Shown one piece after another: positions 26,338 to 35,539 of a stretch of DNA of 64,000 nucleotides. Made by a program: the position numbers and the translations under genes. The notes beneath the pieces were generated by a model. It had not been told where the DNA came from. It was given only the letters and a program-made list of their open reading frames with translations, and searched no databases. Origin of the DNA: Streptomyces sp. SID12488 (GTDB lineage: Bacteria > Actinomycetota > Actinomycetes > Streptomycetales > Streptomycetaceae); NCBI RefSeq assembly GCF_010548275.1, contig NZ_JAAGLT010000001.1:124001-188000 (forward strand), read 5' to 3'. Position 1 is the first letter of the stretch; each line of letters opens with the position of its first letter.

Positions 26338-27368
26338 ACGGGGAACAGCAGCCGGAACAACGCGGCAAGTTCGGCCGGTTGGGGCCCTCAGGGACTCCGG
26401 ACCAGGCACAAGAAGCAGGCCGGCACGTGGGGAACGAGCAGCACGGGAAGGACTTCGAGGCACAGGTGCGCGAACTGATGGCGGAGGACGCCTACACCAT
26501 CCGGCCCTCGTCGGCGCCGTATCCGGCGATCCGCCGCCAGGGCACGACCGAGCGTCGGCGGCGGGTGGCAGCGGCCGGCGCGGTCCTGGTCGCGCTGGCG
26601 GCGGCGCCCGTGGCTGCGTACGCGCTGAACGGCAACGGCGGGGACGGCAGCGTGAACACGGCAGCGCCACTGCCGTCGGCCGACGCTTCACCGGGGACGA
26701 CACCAACTCCCGTTCAGTCGAAGCCCGTTGGCCCGGCCGGACCGGCGACGCCGGGGCAACTGCTCGACGGGATCACGCTGGCTCAGGCTTCGGACGGGCT
26801 GGAGAAGTGCATCGCCCTTGACCACAAGCACCAGGAGGACCTCCCCCCCGAGACGCGGACGACCGATCTGGGCGACGCCGACGACTACCGGATCATCCTG
26901 GCTCTGAACAGCACCGGTGACTCCAACGCACCCGGCGACGGCATCTACGTCGTCGCCGTCAGACAGCAGGCGAACCAGCAGCAGACCCGGGTGATCTGCG
27001 ACATCGTGGACGGCAAGGCGGACGGCATCAACACCAGTGGTGAGGGCCTCGAGTTGGACAACGGCGGCCCGGCGATGGCCGACATGAACGCCGGCAAGCT
27101 CTACCAACAGTCGTACATCGACAAGGGCAACTGGAAGCTACCGTTCCGCTGGGGCACCATCGGCCGGTTCGAGTCCAACGTGGCCCGCGTGGCCGTCTCG
27201 TACGGCGGCAGCACCAGTGAAGCCGCCCTGGACCACGGCTGGTTCGTAGCCTCCGGCACCCTGAACAAGCAGGTCACCCTGGCTCCGCATGTCAAGGGGT
27301 ACGACAACACCGGCAAGGTCGTCTATGACTCGGACAACGACTCCATGTACGAGAAGACGCTGCCGTAG
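26334..27368 (+). CDS. Membrane-anchored partner (putative anti-sigma factor) of the ECF sigma factor
   Basis: 344 aa. Cytoplasmic N-terminus (about 1-78) with EAQVRELMAEDAYTIRPSSAPYPAIRRQG, one transmembrane helix (VAAAGAVLVALAAAPVAAYAL), a Ser/Pro linker (about 100-135) and an extracytoplasmic domain (about 140-344) with two Cys (KCIALD, VICDIV). No HxxxCxxC zinc anti-sigma motif is present. The layout and 4-bp overlap with the sigma gene support an anti-sigma or signal-sensing role, but this is inference. A terminator follows. Confidence 0.75.
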   Translation: MNGEQQPEQRGKFGRLGPSGTPDQAQEAGRHVGNEQHGKDFEAQVRELMAEDAYTIRPSSAPYPAIRRQGTTERRRRVAAAGAVLVALAAAPVAAYALNGNGGDGSVNTAAPLPSADASPGTTPTPVQSKPVGPAGPATPGQLLDGITLAQASDGLEKCIALDHKHQEDLPPETRTTDLGDADDYRIILALNSTGDSNAPGDGIYVVAVRQQANQQQTRVICDIVDGKADGINTSGEGLELDNGGPAMADMNAGKLYQQSYIDKGNWKLPFRWGTIGRFESNVARVAVSYGGSTSEAALDHGWFVASGTLNKQVTLAPHVKGYDNTGKVVYDSDNDSMYEKTLP

Positions 27369-27393
27369 GCCGGGCCGCGACGGGGAAGTCACA

Positions 27394-27420
27394 GGGGCGC
27401 CGTACAGGGGTCGGCGCCCC
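27394..27420. terminator. Terminator between the anti-sigma-like and GntR genes
   Basis: GGGGCGCC (27394-27401) pairs perfectly with GGCGCCCC (27413-27420) across an 11-nt loop, 26 bp after the upstream stop codon. Convergent genes flank it. Confidence 0.65.
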
Positions 27421-27457
27421 CTGGCACGTACCGGCGTGCCGGCCTACCGGCGTACCC

Positions 27458-27491
27458 GCACCCCGCACCCCGCACCCCGCACCCCGCACCC
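27458..27491. repeat. 7-bp tandem repeat (GCACCCC)
   Basis: Four exact copies of GCACCCC plus a partial fifth copy, ending 2 bp before the GntR stop codon. Probably slippage product. Confidence 0.8.
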
Positions 27492-27493
27492 GC

Positions 27494-28252
27494 TCAGCCC
27501 ACTCCCCGTGACTCCTGCGCCGCCCGTGCCTCGATCCCGCGGAAGTGCACCGTCAGCGCGCGCTGCGCGCTCTCCACGTCGTGGGCGCGCAACGCCGTCA
27601 CGATGTCCCGGTGCCTGCGGGCCGTCAGCTCCGGCTCCGGGTCGTCGTGCCAGCCGCGGGCGCCCGAGACACGGCGGAACACCGTCCAGAAGGCGCCGAG
27701 CAGCTGCGGCACGAGGGCGTTGCCGAGGGGGCCGTACAGGGCCTCATGGAATTCGCGATCCAGTTCGGGGAAGCGCCGGCCCGTGCGCCCCGCCTCCTCC
27801 ATCCGGGTGACCACGGCCTCCAGCCGGTCCAGTTCCGCGTCGGACAGCACGGCCGCGACCCGCCGGATGAGCCCCTCCTCCAGCACCTCCCTGACCTGGA
27901 GTATCTCGGCGAGCGCGGCACCGTCCCCGTCATGCCGGGCGAGAGTACGGAACGTCAGTCCGTCAACCAGCGGCGTCAACGACGCCTGTCCGACGTACGT
28001 CCCGTAGCCGTGCCTGATCTCCACGATGTCGAGGGCCTGGAGCGCCTTGAGGGCCTCGCGGACGGAGTTGCGGCTGACCCCGAGGGTCGCCATCAGCTCG
28101 ACCTCGGTGGGCAGCGGTGCTCCCGCCCGGAGTTTGCGGTCGAGGATCAGCTGCATGACCTCGCGCTGGACCTGGCCGCTCACCCGCCGCTCGGGCCGGC
28201 GTCGCTTCCCGGACTCCTGAGACATGCGGCGCATCGTACGCTCGCCGGACAT
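27494..28252 (-). CDS. GntR-family (FadR subfamily) transcriptional regulator
   Basis: 252 aa. Winged helix about 20-90 (QREVMQLILDRKLRAGAPLPTEVELMATLGVSRNSVREALKALQALDIVEIRHGYGTYV) and a helical FCD effector domain about 105-245 with REFHEALYG carrying metal-ligand His. ATG 28252 was chosen because GGAGG lies 10 bp upstream; ATG 28225 would remove nine residues. Divergent from the ABC/lyase operon it probably represses, releasing on binding the imported acid or sugar; in C. glutamicum a FadR-type NanR does this for sialic acid, as I recall. Confidence 0.88.
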   Translation of the reverse strand: MSGERTMRRMSQESGKRRRPERRVSGQVQREVMQLILDRKLRAGAPLPTEVELMATLGVSRNSVREALKALQALDIVEIRHGYGTYVGQASLTPLVDGLTFRTLARHDGDGAALAEILQVREVLEEGLIRRVAAVLSDAELDRLEAVVTRMEEAGRTGRRFPELDREFHEALYGPLGNALVPQLLGAFWTVFRRVSGARGWHDDPEPELTARRHRDIVTALRAHDVESAQRALTVHFRGIEARAAQESRGVG

Positions 28253-28415
28253 CCCACGTCCCACCTCCAGGCATATCAAAATCCAACTACGCGGAATTCG
28301 CCGCACCTTGGTCGAATTTCATATCGTCATTGGTCGCACCTTTGGCAGATACGCCATTCGTGTGCGATCTCTTGACCGGCCCCACTACCCCTCTTATGGT
28401 CACGCTGCCCCCTAT

Positions 28416-28428
28416 GACGTAGGACGTC
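28416..28428. promoter_or_regulatory. Inverted repeat, candidate GntR operator
   Basis: GACGT-AGG-ACGTC is a perfect 5-3-5 inverted repeat in the divergent GntR/ABC intergenic region, 43 bp before the binding-protein start. Size and symmetry suit a FadR-type site; unproven. Confidence 0.4.
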
Positions 28429-28470
28429 GTATCTCCTCACCTTTTCGGACCCCACCCCGCTGGAGGAATC

Positions 28471-30132
28471 GTGCGCGACGTAACCCGCTACGTGACCCAC
28501 GACGTGACTCGCGACGTATCGACCGCCGCCCCGCACCGCCGGTCGTTCCTGAAGTACACCGGCGCGCTGGGTGCCGCCGCCGCCATTTCCTCCTCCCTGT
28601 CGGCCTGTTCGTCCGGGCCGGAGTCGACGAACGACACCGGGGGCGGCACCGGGGGCGCGAACAGCACGCTCACGGCCGTGATCGGCTACGGCAACGACGG
28701 CAGCTGGGACCCCACGCAGACGGCCTCCGCCTTCTCCATGGCCGCCAACAACCACATCTACGAGGGCCTGCTCGACACCGACCCGATCTCCCGCGAGCCG
28801 TACCCCGCGCTCGCCACAGCGGTCCCCAGGGATCTCAGCAGCACCTCGTGGAAGTTCACGTTGCGGGCCGGGGCGACCTTCCACGACGGAAAGCCGGTCA
28901 CCGCCGACGACGTGGTCTTCGTATTCGATCGAATCCTCGATCCGAACACGCAGACACTCGCCAAGGGGTTTTTCGCCAGTTGGCTGAAAGAAGTGAAAAA
29001 GGTCGACGCGCAGAATGTCGAGCTGGTGCTGAAGTTCCCCTTCCCGGAGGGGATTTCCCGGCTCACCCTGGCGAAGATCATGCCGAAGCACGTCTTCTCC
29101 CAGCCGGGCGGCTGGGACGACGCGATCAAGGGAAAGGCGATCGGCTCGGGACCGTACCGCCAGACCGCGCACCACCCGAAGTCGAACACGACGTTCGAGG
29201 CTTTCGCCGCCTACAACGGGCCGCGCAAAGCGGCGTTCAAGAAGATGAACTGGATGACGATAGTGGATGCCGCGCCCCGCGTCGCCAAGATCTCGGGGTC
29301 CAGTGCCGGCGCGCAGATCGCCGACAACATCCCGTACGCCAACATCCAGCAGCTCAAGAGCGGGGGGATGGACGTCCAGGGCGGGGCGGGGATGAACAAC
29401 CTGTTCCTGATGTTCAACACCAAGCACAAGCCCTTCGACGACGTCCGGGTCCGCCAGGCCCTGCACTACGCCATCGACACGGAGAAGATGGTGCAGGTGG
29501 CTCTCAAGGGCCACGGCAAGCCGTCCTCGTCCTTCCTCAACGAGGCCAACCCCAGCTACCGGCGGGCGAAGTCGGTCTACGACTACGACCCGGAGAAGGC
29601 GAAGGCGCTCCTGAAGGAGGCCGGGGTCAGCGGGCTGAAGATCGAGATCCTGTCGGTGAACGTCAGCTGGATCGTCGACTGCCTGCCCACCATCAAGGCG
29701 TCCTGGGACGCGATCGGCGTCGAGACGACCCTCAACCCGCAGGAAACCACAGCGGTGTTCACGAAGATGGACCAGAAGCAGGACTACCAGGTCGTGTCGG
29801 CGGCCTCGAACCCCAACCAGTTCGGCCTCGACGCGGACCTGATCATGCACTACAACTACGGTCCGCAGAACCTCTGGATGGGCTACGCCCGTTGGGCCGA
29901 CAGCGCCGTGGCCAAGCAGCTCTTCAAGGACATGGACCGGGCGACTCAGGAGGCGGTCCCGGAGAAGAAGAAGCAGATGATCCAGGACTACATCGACGTC
30001 GTCGCCGAGGAGGCCGTGCTCTATCCGGTCGTCCACAACGAGCTGATGACCGCCTGGGACCCGAAGAAGCTTGCCGGTATAAGGGCACAGCCGTATCCGG
30101 GCATCAACCTCCTCCAGGCCAAGTGGGTCTGA
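28471..30132 (+). CDS. Peptide-type (SBP_bac_5) ABC substrate-binding lipoprotein
   Basis: 553 aa. N-terminus has HRRSFLKYTG, a Tat-like motif, and a lipobox LSAC (about 44-47). Cluster C fold: SMAANNHIYEGLLDTDP, WKFTLRAGATFHDGKPVTADDVVFVFDRILD, VRQALHYAIDTEKMVQ. GTG 28471 follows GGAGG. The first 17 residues form an imperfect repeat (DVTR-YVTH-DVTR-DVST). First gene of a five-gene operon; family members bind peptides, nickel, or sialic acid, and the lyase at the operon end suggests a sugar acid here. Confidence 0.88.
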   Translation: MRDVTRYVTHDVTRDVSTAAPHRRSFLKYTGALGAAAAISSSLSACSSGPESTNDTGGGTGGANSTLTAVIGYGNDGSWDPTQTASAFSMAANNHIYEGLLDTDPISREPYPALATAVPRDLSSTSWKFTLRAGATFHDGKPVTADDVVFVFDRILDPNTQTLAKGFFASWLKEVKKVDAQNVELVLKFPFPEGISRLTLAKIMPKHVFSQPGGWDDAIKGKAIGSGPYRQTAHHPKSNTTFEAFAAYNGPRKAAFKKMNWMTIVDAAPRVAKISGSSAGAQIADNIPYANIQQLKSGGMDVQGGAGMNNLFLMFNTKHKPFDDVRVRQALHYAIDTEKMVQVALKGHGKPSSSFLNEANPSYRRAKSVYDYDPEKAKALLKEAGVSGLKIEILSVNVSWIVDCLPTIKASWDAIGVETTLNPQETTAVFTKMDQKQDYQVVSAASNPNQFGLDADLIMHYNYGPQNLWMGYARWADSAVAKQLFKDMDRATQEAVPEKKKQMIQDYIDVVAEEAVLYPVVHNELMTAWDPKKLAGIRAQPYPGINLLQAKWV

Positions 30133-30185
30133 CCACCGCGGCTCTGACCACCGCCAAATACCGCTAGCTGTACGGGAGTTCGTAC

Positions 30186-31145
30186 GTGGTCGCCATCGCC
30201 AGGATCCTGGCCCGCAGGATCGTCCTGCTCGTCCCGCTGATGCTCGGCATCGTGCTGTTCGTGTTCCTCGTCATGCGGTTCTCGGACGTCGACCCGGCCT
30301 CCGCGTTCTTCCAGGGCGCCAACCCGACCCCGCAGCAACTGCACGACTTCCGCGAACAGAACGGCCTGCTCGATCCGTTCCTCGTCCGCTACTTCCACTT
30401 CATCGGCGACCTGCTCCACGGTGACATGGGCATCAGCGCGCTCACCCGCGCGCCGGTGCTCGACCAGGTCACCACCGCCCTCCCGCTCACCCTCCAACTC
30501 ACCTTCCTGGGCCTGGCCATCGCGGTGGTCCTGTCCTTGCTGGGCGGCGTCACGGCGGCCATCTACCGGGACCGCCTCCCCGACCAGATCATCCGCGTCG
30601 TGTCGCTGACGGGTGTCGCGGCGCCGGGCTTCTGGCTGGCGCTGCTGATGATCCAGTACCTTGCCGTCGACCTGGGCTGGTTCCCGACCGGCGGCTACAT
30701 CAACCCGGCCGACTCCTTCACCGGCTGGCTGAAGACGATGACACTCCCGGCCTTCGCCCTCTCCCTCCCGGTCGCCGCGCAGCTCACGCGCATCGTCCGT
30801 ACGGCGGTGGTCGAGGAGTTGGACAAGGACTACGTCCGTACGGCGATCGGCAGCGGCCTGCCGCCGAGGGTGGTGGTGGGCCGCAACGTGCTGCGCAACG
30901 CGCTCATCAACCCGCTCACGGTCCTGGGCCTGCGCGTCGGTTACCTGCTCGGCGGCGCGGTCGTCATCGAGACGATCTTCTCGCTGCCCGGGATGGGCAA
31001 GCTGATGATCGACGCCGTGAAGAACGGCGACCCGGCGGTCGTCCAGGGAGTGGTCCTGACGACGGCGACCGGTTTCGTGGTCGTGAACCTGGTCATCGAC
31101 ATCCTCTATCTCCTGGTCAACCCACGCTTGAGGGACGCGGCCTGA
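30186..31145 (+). CDS. DppB-type ABC transporter permease
   Basis: 319 aa with six hydrophobic segments. The conserved N-terminus RRIVLLVPLMLGIVLFVFLVM, the EAA-like loop (DYVRTAIGSGLPPRVVVGRNVLRNALI) and the end IETIFSLPGMGKLMIDAV are typical. GTG 30186 follows GGGAG. The stop TGA shares its A with the ATG of the next gene, indicating coupling. Confidence 0.9.
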   Translation: MVAIARILARRIVLLVPLMLGIVLFVFLVMRFSDVDPASAFFQGANPTPQQLHDFREQNGLLDPFLVRYFHFIGDLLHGDMGISALTRAPVLDQVTTALPLTLQLTFLGLAIAVVLSLLGGVTAAIYRDRLPDQIIRVVSLTGVAAPGFWLALLMIQYLAVDLGWFPTGGYINPADSFTGWLKTMTLPAFALSLPVAAQLTRIVRTAVVEELDKDYVRTAIGSGLPPRVVVGRNVLRNALINPLTVLGLRVGYLLGGAVVIETIFSLPGMGKLMIDAVKNGDPAVVQGVVLTTATGFVVVNLVIDILYLLVNPRLRDAA

Positions 31146-33136
31146 TGTTCATGATGTTCGAACGGGGGCGCCTGGCCGCCCTCCTGTCCCGCCCGGGCAT
31201 CCGCCTGCGCGGGTGGCGCCGGCTCCCGGTCATCTCCCGGGTCGCGGTCTGCTTCCTGGCGCTGGTGGTGTTCGTGGCCGTCTTCGCCCCTCTCGTCTCC
31301 CCCGACGACCCCCTGGACCAACAGCCCCTGACCGGCGGCACGGGAGCCCCCTCCGCGGCGCACTGGATGGGCCAGGACAGCCTGGGCCGCGACATCATGA
31401 GCCGCCTGATCTACGGCGCCCGCTGGTCCCTCGCCATCGGCCTCGGCGCCACCGCGCTCGCCCTGACGGTGGGCGCGCTGATCGGCGCGATCGCGGCGAC
31501 ATCGCGCAAGGCGGTCGACGAGACGCTGATGCGCTGCCTGGACGTCGTGATGGCGTTCCCGGGCATCGCGCTGGCCGCCGTGCTCGTCGCGGTCTTCGGC
31601 GGCGGCATCACGGTCCTGATCTGCGCGATCGCCTTCCTGTTCACCCCACCGGTGGCGCGGGTGGTGCGGGCGAACGTCCTCGACCAGTACGGCGAGGACT
31701 ACGTGACGGCGGAACGGGTGATCGGCGCCCGCACGCCCCACATCGTTCTTCGGCACGTGGCGATCAACTGCGCGGCTCCCGTGCTGGTGTTCTGCACGGT
31801 GCAGGTGGCCGAGGCGATCGTCTTCGAGGCGTCGCTGTCGTTCATCGGCGCGGGCGTACGGCCGCCGGACCCGTCCTGGGGAAGCGTCATCGCGGACGGC
31901 AAGAACATGGTCCTGACGGGCGGTTGGTGGGCGACGGTCTTCCCCGGCCTCCTGATGCTGATCACGGTGTTGTCGTTGAACGTCCTCTCGGAGGGCGTGT
32001 CGGACGCCTGGGCGGCACCGGCGGCCCGGGACGTGAAGGTACGGGAGGACGAGGACCCCCTGGAGGCCCCCGAGCCGGGGACGGGCAAGGTCCTGGCCCT
32101 GCCGGGCCTGACGGAGGCGGCAGCGCGCCTGCGCGCGAGGGCACGCCCGGTCCCCACGGGCCAACCGGTGCTGGCGGTCGAGAACTTGACGATCGGTTTC
32201 GCCGCGCGCCACTCAGGTGTGAATATCGTCGACGGCATCAGTTTCGAGGTGCACCCGGGCGAAGTCCTGGGCCTGGTGGGCGAGTCGGGCTGCGGCAAGT
32301 CGCTGACGGCGCTGACGGTGATGGGTCTGGAGCCGAAGGGCGCCCGGGTCACCGGCCAGGTCCGCTTCAACCAGCGGAACCTGCTGACGGAACCGATGCG
32401 CGTACGCCGCAGGCTGCTGGGCCACGAGATGGCCATGATCTACCAGGACGCCCTGTCGTCCCTGAACCCGGCGATGACGATCCGCTCCCAGCTCAAGCAG
32501 GTCGTACGCCGAGGAGGCCACCGCACCCCGGAGGAGCTGCTGGGCCTGGTGGGCCTGGACCCCGGCCGCACCCTCCGCAGCTACCCGCACGAACTGTCGG
32601 GCGGCCAGCGTCAGCGGGTCCTGATCGCGATGGCCCTGTCCCGGGACCCGAAGCTGATCGTCGCGGACGAACCGACCACCGCCCTGGACGTCACGGTCCA
32701 GGCCCAGATCATCGAGCTGCTGCTGCGCCTGCGCGCGGAGCTGGACTTCGCCCTGATCCTGGTCTCGCACGACCTGGCCCTGGTGGCGGACGTGACCGAC
32801 CGGGTGGTCGTGATGTACGGCGGCCAGATCGTCGAAACGGGAGTGACGGCGGACCTGGTCGGGTCCCCGTCCCACCACTACACCCGGGGTCTGCTGGGCA
32901 GCGTGCTGTCCCTGGAGTCGGCGGCGGTCCGCATGACCCAGATCAAGGGAACGGTCCCCTCCCCCGCCGACTTCCCCAAGGGCTGCCGGTTCGCGGACCG
33001 TTGCCCGATGGCGACGGAGGTGTGCCGTACGACGGCCCCCGATCTCCTGGGCAACCGGACCCACTTGGCGGCCTGCCACCACCCGGCGATCGACCTGGCG
33101 ACGCCGGAGCCGACGGGAAGCGAGACCGTGAAGTGA
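31145..33136 (+). CDS. Fused DppC-type permease and DppD-type ATPase
   Basis: 663 aa. Residues about 1-295 are a DppC permease (MGQDSLGRDIMSRLIYGARWSL; coupling loop YVTAERVIGARTPHIVLRH; SLSFIGAGVRPPDPSWGSV). A linker (about 295-335) leads into an ATPase (about 335-650) with Walker A GESGCGKS, signature LSGGQRQRV, Walker B LIVADEP and the C-terminal Cys cluster GCRFADRCPMATEVC of the oligopeptide subfamily. Such fusions are common in actinobacteria and also occur, as I recall, in the C. glutamicum sialic-acid transporter. The stop overlaps the next start by 4 bp (GTGA). Confidence 0.9.
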   Translation: MFMMFERGRLAALLSRPGIRLRGWRRLPVISRVAVCFLALVVFVAVFAPLVSPDDPLDQQPLTGGTGAPSAAHWMGQDSLGRDIMSRLIYGARWSLAIGLGATALALTVGALIGAIAATSRKAVDETLMRCLDVVMAFPGIALAAVLVAVFGGGITVLICAIAFLFTPPVARVVRANVLDQYGEDYVTAERVIGARTPHIVLRHVAINCAAPVLVFCTVQVAEAIVFEASLSFIGAGVRPPDPSWGSVIADGKNMVLTGGWWATVFPGLLMLITVLSLNVLSEGVSDAWAAPAARDVKVREDEDPLEAPEPGTGKVLALPGLTEAAARLRARARPVPTGQPVLAVENLTIGFAARHSGVNIVDGISFEVHPGEVLGLVGESGCGKSLTALTVMGLEPKGARVTGQVRFNQRNLLTEPMRVRRRLLGHEMAMIYQDALSSLNPAMTIRSQLKQVVRRGGHRTPEELLGLVGLDPGRTLRSYPHELSGGQRQRVLIAMALSRDPKLIVADEPTTALDVTVQAQIIELLLRLRAELDFALILVSHDLALVADVTDRVVVMYGGQIVETGVTADLVGSPSHHYTRGLLGSVLSLESAAVRMTQIKGTVPSPADFPKGCRFADRCPMATEVCRTTAPDLLGNRTHLAACHHPAIDLATPEPTGSETVK

Positions 33137-34260
33137 GCACCAGTACAGCCGTGTCGACCACGACTCCGTTGGTGGAACTGTCGGACACGCACGTGGTCCA
33201 CAAGGCCCGCAGCGGCGGCCTGTTCACCCGTGACCGCGTGTACGCCCTGACAGGTGCCGACTTCACGGTCGCGCCCGGCGAAACGGTCGGTGTGGTGGGC
33301 GAGTCTGGCTGCGGCAAGTCGACACTGGCGAAGGTGCTGGTGGGCGTGCAGCCGCCGACGTCGGGACAAGTGTCGTTCCGCGGCGACGACTTGTGGACGA
33401 TGAAGGCGGCGGAGCGCAGGTCGGCCATCGGAACGGGCACCGGCATGATCTTCCAGGACCCCTCGACGGCATTGAACCGCCGCCTGACGGTCCGCCAGAT
33501 TCTCCGTGACCCGCTGGACGTGCACAGGCGAGGTACGACGAGGGAACGCGACGAACGCGTAAGGGAGTTGATGGGCCTGGTAGGCCTGCCTCGCGCCCTG
33601 GCGGACGGCCTCCCGGGCCAGCTGTCAGGCGGCCAACGCCAACGGGTGGCTATCGCGCGGGCGTTGGCACTGAGCCCCGACCTGGTGGTGGCGGACGAGC
33701 CGACGAGCGCGCTGGACGTGTCGGTCCGCGCCCAGATCCTGAACCTCCTCCTGGACCTGAAGGAGCGGCTGGGCCTGGCCCTCGTCTTCGTCTCGCACGA
33801 CATCCAGACGGTACGGCGGATGAGCGACCGGGTGATCACGATGTACCTGGGCCGGATCGTGGAGGAGTCCCCGGCGGACGAGGTGACCGACGGGGCGCGT
33901 CACCCGTACACCCGAGCACTGTTCTCGGCGACGCCGGGCCTGCTGGACCCGATCGACCCGATCCCGCTGGTCGGCCCGGTCCCGTCGGCGACGCATCCCC
34001 CGTCCGGCTGCCCGTTCCGCACACGCTGCTGGAAGGCGACCGAGGTGTGCGCGGAGGCGATGCCGGAGTTCACGGCCGCGTCAATCCCGGGTCACCGGTT
34101 CCGTTGCCACCACCCTGTGGAGGAGGGCCGGGCGACGCGGGACCTGGTCGCCCAGGCAGTCGCCGCCGTGCCCGACGTACCCACGAAGCCTGTGGCCGAC
34201 GCCCCCGACACCACCTCCTCCGTACAGCCGCACGGCCCGAAAGACCCCAGGGAGCCCTGA
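33133..34260 (+). CDS. DppF-type ABC transporter ATP-binding protein
   Basis: 375 aa. Walker A GESGCGKST, Q-loop MIFQDPSTALNRRLTV, signature LSGGQRQRVA, Walker B LVVADEP and C-terminal Cys motif CPFRTRCWKATEVC. GTG 33133 overlaps the stop of the fused gene, and its own stop shares its A with the ATG of the lyase gene, so the last four genes form an unbroken coupled chain. Confidence 0.9.
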   Translation: MSTSTAVSTTTPLVELSDTHVVHKARSGGLFTRDRVYALTGADFTVAPGETVGVVGESGCGKSTLAKVLVGVQPPTSGQVSFRGDDLWTMKAAERRSAIGTGTGMIFQDPSTALNRRLTVRQILRDPLDVHRRGTTRERDERVRELMGLVGLPRALADGLPGQLSGGQRQRVAIARALALSPDLVVADEPTSALDVSVRAQILNLLLDLKERLGLALVFVSHDIQTVRRMSDRVITMYLGRIVEESPADEVTDGARHPYTRALFSATPGLLDPIDPIPLVGPVPSATHPPSGCPFRTRCWKATEVCAEAMPEFTAASIPGHRFRCHHPVEEGRATRDLVAQAVAAVPDVPTKPVADAPDTTSSVQPHGPKDPREP

Positions 34261-35195
34261 TGACCTTCCCCACCCCGCTGACCGGTGTCGTCCCTCCCGT
34301 CTGCACTCCGCTGACACCGGACCGCGAGGTGGACGTACGCTCGCTCGTCAGGCTGGTCGACCACCTGGTGGAGGCGGGCGTGAACGGCCTGTTCGTGCTC
34401 GGTTCGTCATCGGAGGCGGCGTATCTGACGGACGATCAGCGCAGGCTGGTGGTGGAGACGGTGGTGGGCCATGTCGCGGGCGCGCTGCCGGTCCTGGCGG
34501 GCGCGATCGACATGACGACCCCCCGGGTACTGGACCACGTACGGTCGGTCTCGGCGGCGGGCGCCGACGCGGTGGTGGTCACGGCCCCCTTCTACACCCG
34601 CACGCACCCCTCGGAGATCGCCCGTCACTTCCGCCTGGTGGCGTCGGGCAGTCCGGTCCCTGTCGTGGCGTACGACCTCCCGGCCTCCGTCCACAGCAAA
34701 CTGCCCCCCGGCCTGGTCCTGGAACTGGCCGCCGACGGCGTCCTGGCCGGTCTGAAGGACTCCAGCGGCGACCTGGCGTCGTTCCGCGCGGTGGTGACAG
34801 GCGCGCGGGAACACCCCGGGATCGGCGGGTTCAGTGTCCTCACGGGGAGCGAGCTGCTCGTCGACTCGGCGCTGGCGCTTGGGGCGGACGGGGCGGTGCC
34901 CGGGCTCGCGAACGTCGACCCGCACGGATACGTACGGCTGGACCGTCTGTGCCGTGCGGGCGACTGGGAGCGGGCCCGGGCCGAGCAGGAACGGTTGTGT
35001 GGCCTGTTCGGCATGGTGGGAGCGGGGGATCCGGTGCGGATGGGGGGCAGCTCGGCGGGGCTGGGGGCGTTCAAGGCGGCGCTGTATCTGCGGGGGGTCA
35101 TCGACTGCCCGGCTACCGCCGATCCGCAGATCCCCTTGTCGGAGGACGAGGTGGAGAGGGTGGGGAAGTTCTTGGCGGGGGCGGGGTTGTTGTAG
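34260..35195 (+). CDS. DapA/NanA-family aldolase (candidate N-acetylneuraminate lyase)
   Basis: 311 aa class I aldolase. The (beta/alpha)8 markers are GLFVLGSSSEAAYLTDDQR (nucleotide-like GTTGE variant), VVAYDLPASVHSKLP with the catalytic Tyr, and LAGLKDSSGDL with the Schiff-base Lys at about 166. The family cleaves or makes pyruvate adducts: dihydrodipicolinate, sialic acid, keto-deoxy sugars. A biosynthetic DapA is unlikely, as this gene is last in a transporter operon. E. coli NanA residues Asp191/Glu192 are not conserved in order (LTGSELL here), so NanA is plausible, not certain; the actinobacterial NanA-type pattern TAPFYTRTH fits as I recall. Confidence 0.8.
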   Translation: MTFPTPLTGVVPPVCTPLTPDREVDVRSLVRLVDHLVEAGVNGLFVLGSSSEAAYLTDDQRRLVVETVVGHVAGALPVLAGAIDMTTPRVLDHVRSVSAAGADAVVVTAPFYTRTHPSEIARHFRLVASGSPVPVVAYDLPASVHSKLPPGLVLELAADGVLAGLKDSSGDLASFRAVVTGAREHPGIGGFSVLTGSELLVDSALALGADGAVPGLANVDPHGYVRLDRLCRAGDWERARAEQERLCGLFGMVGAGDPVRMGGSSAGLGAFKAALYLRGVIDCPATADPQIPLSEDEVERVGKFLAGAGLL

Positions 35196-35311
35196 CCCGC
35201 CCGGAACTGGACCACGGGGTGGGGCCTGCTGATCAGCAAGTTGTCAGTCGGCGCTTCCGACAAGGCCAACCCAACGCGTCTGCCAGCCGGTCACGCTCGT
35301 GAACCCGGCGG

Positions 35312-35539
35312 TCATTGCACATCGCGTGCGCCGTCCGGTATTGCCTTCATGTTCTCGATGAAGGCGGCGAAGGTGTTGGTCGGCATGTTCAGCATGCCGC
35401 GCCAGGGGGTCTTCGAGTCACGGACTGAGGCGACCTGGCCGCTGAAAGCGACTTCGACGCAGTCGCTCCCGGAACCGCCGCTGTACGAGGACTTGAACCA
35501 GCGGACGTCTCTGTTGGCTTCCTGGGCCGGTGGCATCAT
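35312..35539 (-). CDS. DUF397 protein
   Basis: 75 aa. Single DUF397 unit: VRWFKSSYSGGSGSDCVEVAF, then VASVRDSKTP and an F/W-rich end (NTFAAFIENM). ATG 35539 overlaps the stop of the HTH regulator (ATGA), so it is coupled to it. Small partner protein of the WhiJ-like regulator. Confidence 0.88.
   Translation of the reverse strand: MMPPAQEANRDVRWFKSSYSGGSGSDCVEVAFSGQVASVRDSKTPWRGMLNMPTNTFAAFIENMKAIPDGARDVQ

Noticed and set aside
34260..35195. Biosynthetic dihydrodipicolinate synthase (dapA)
   Set aside because: It is the last gene of a transporter operon under a GntR regulator, far from lysine genes. The call was kept at family level.
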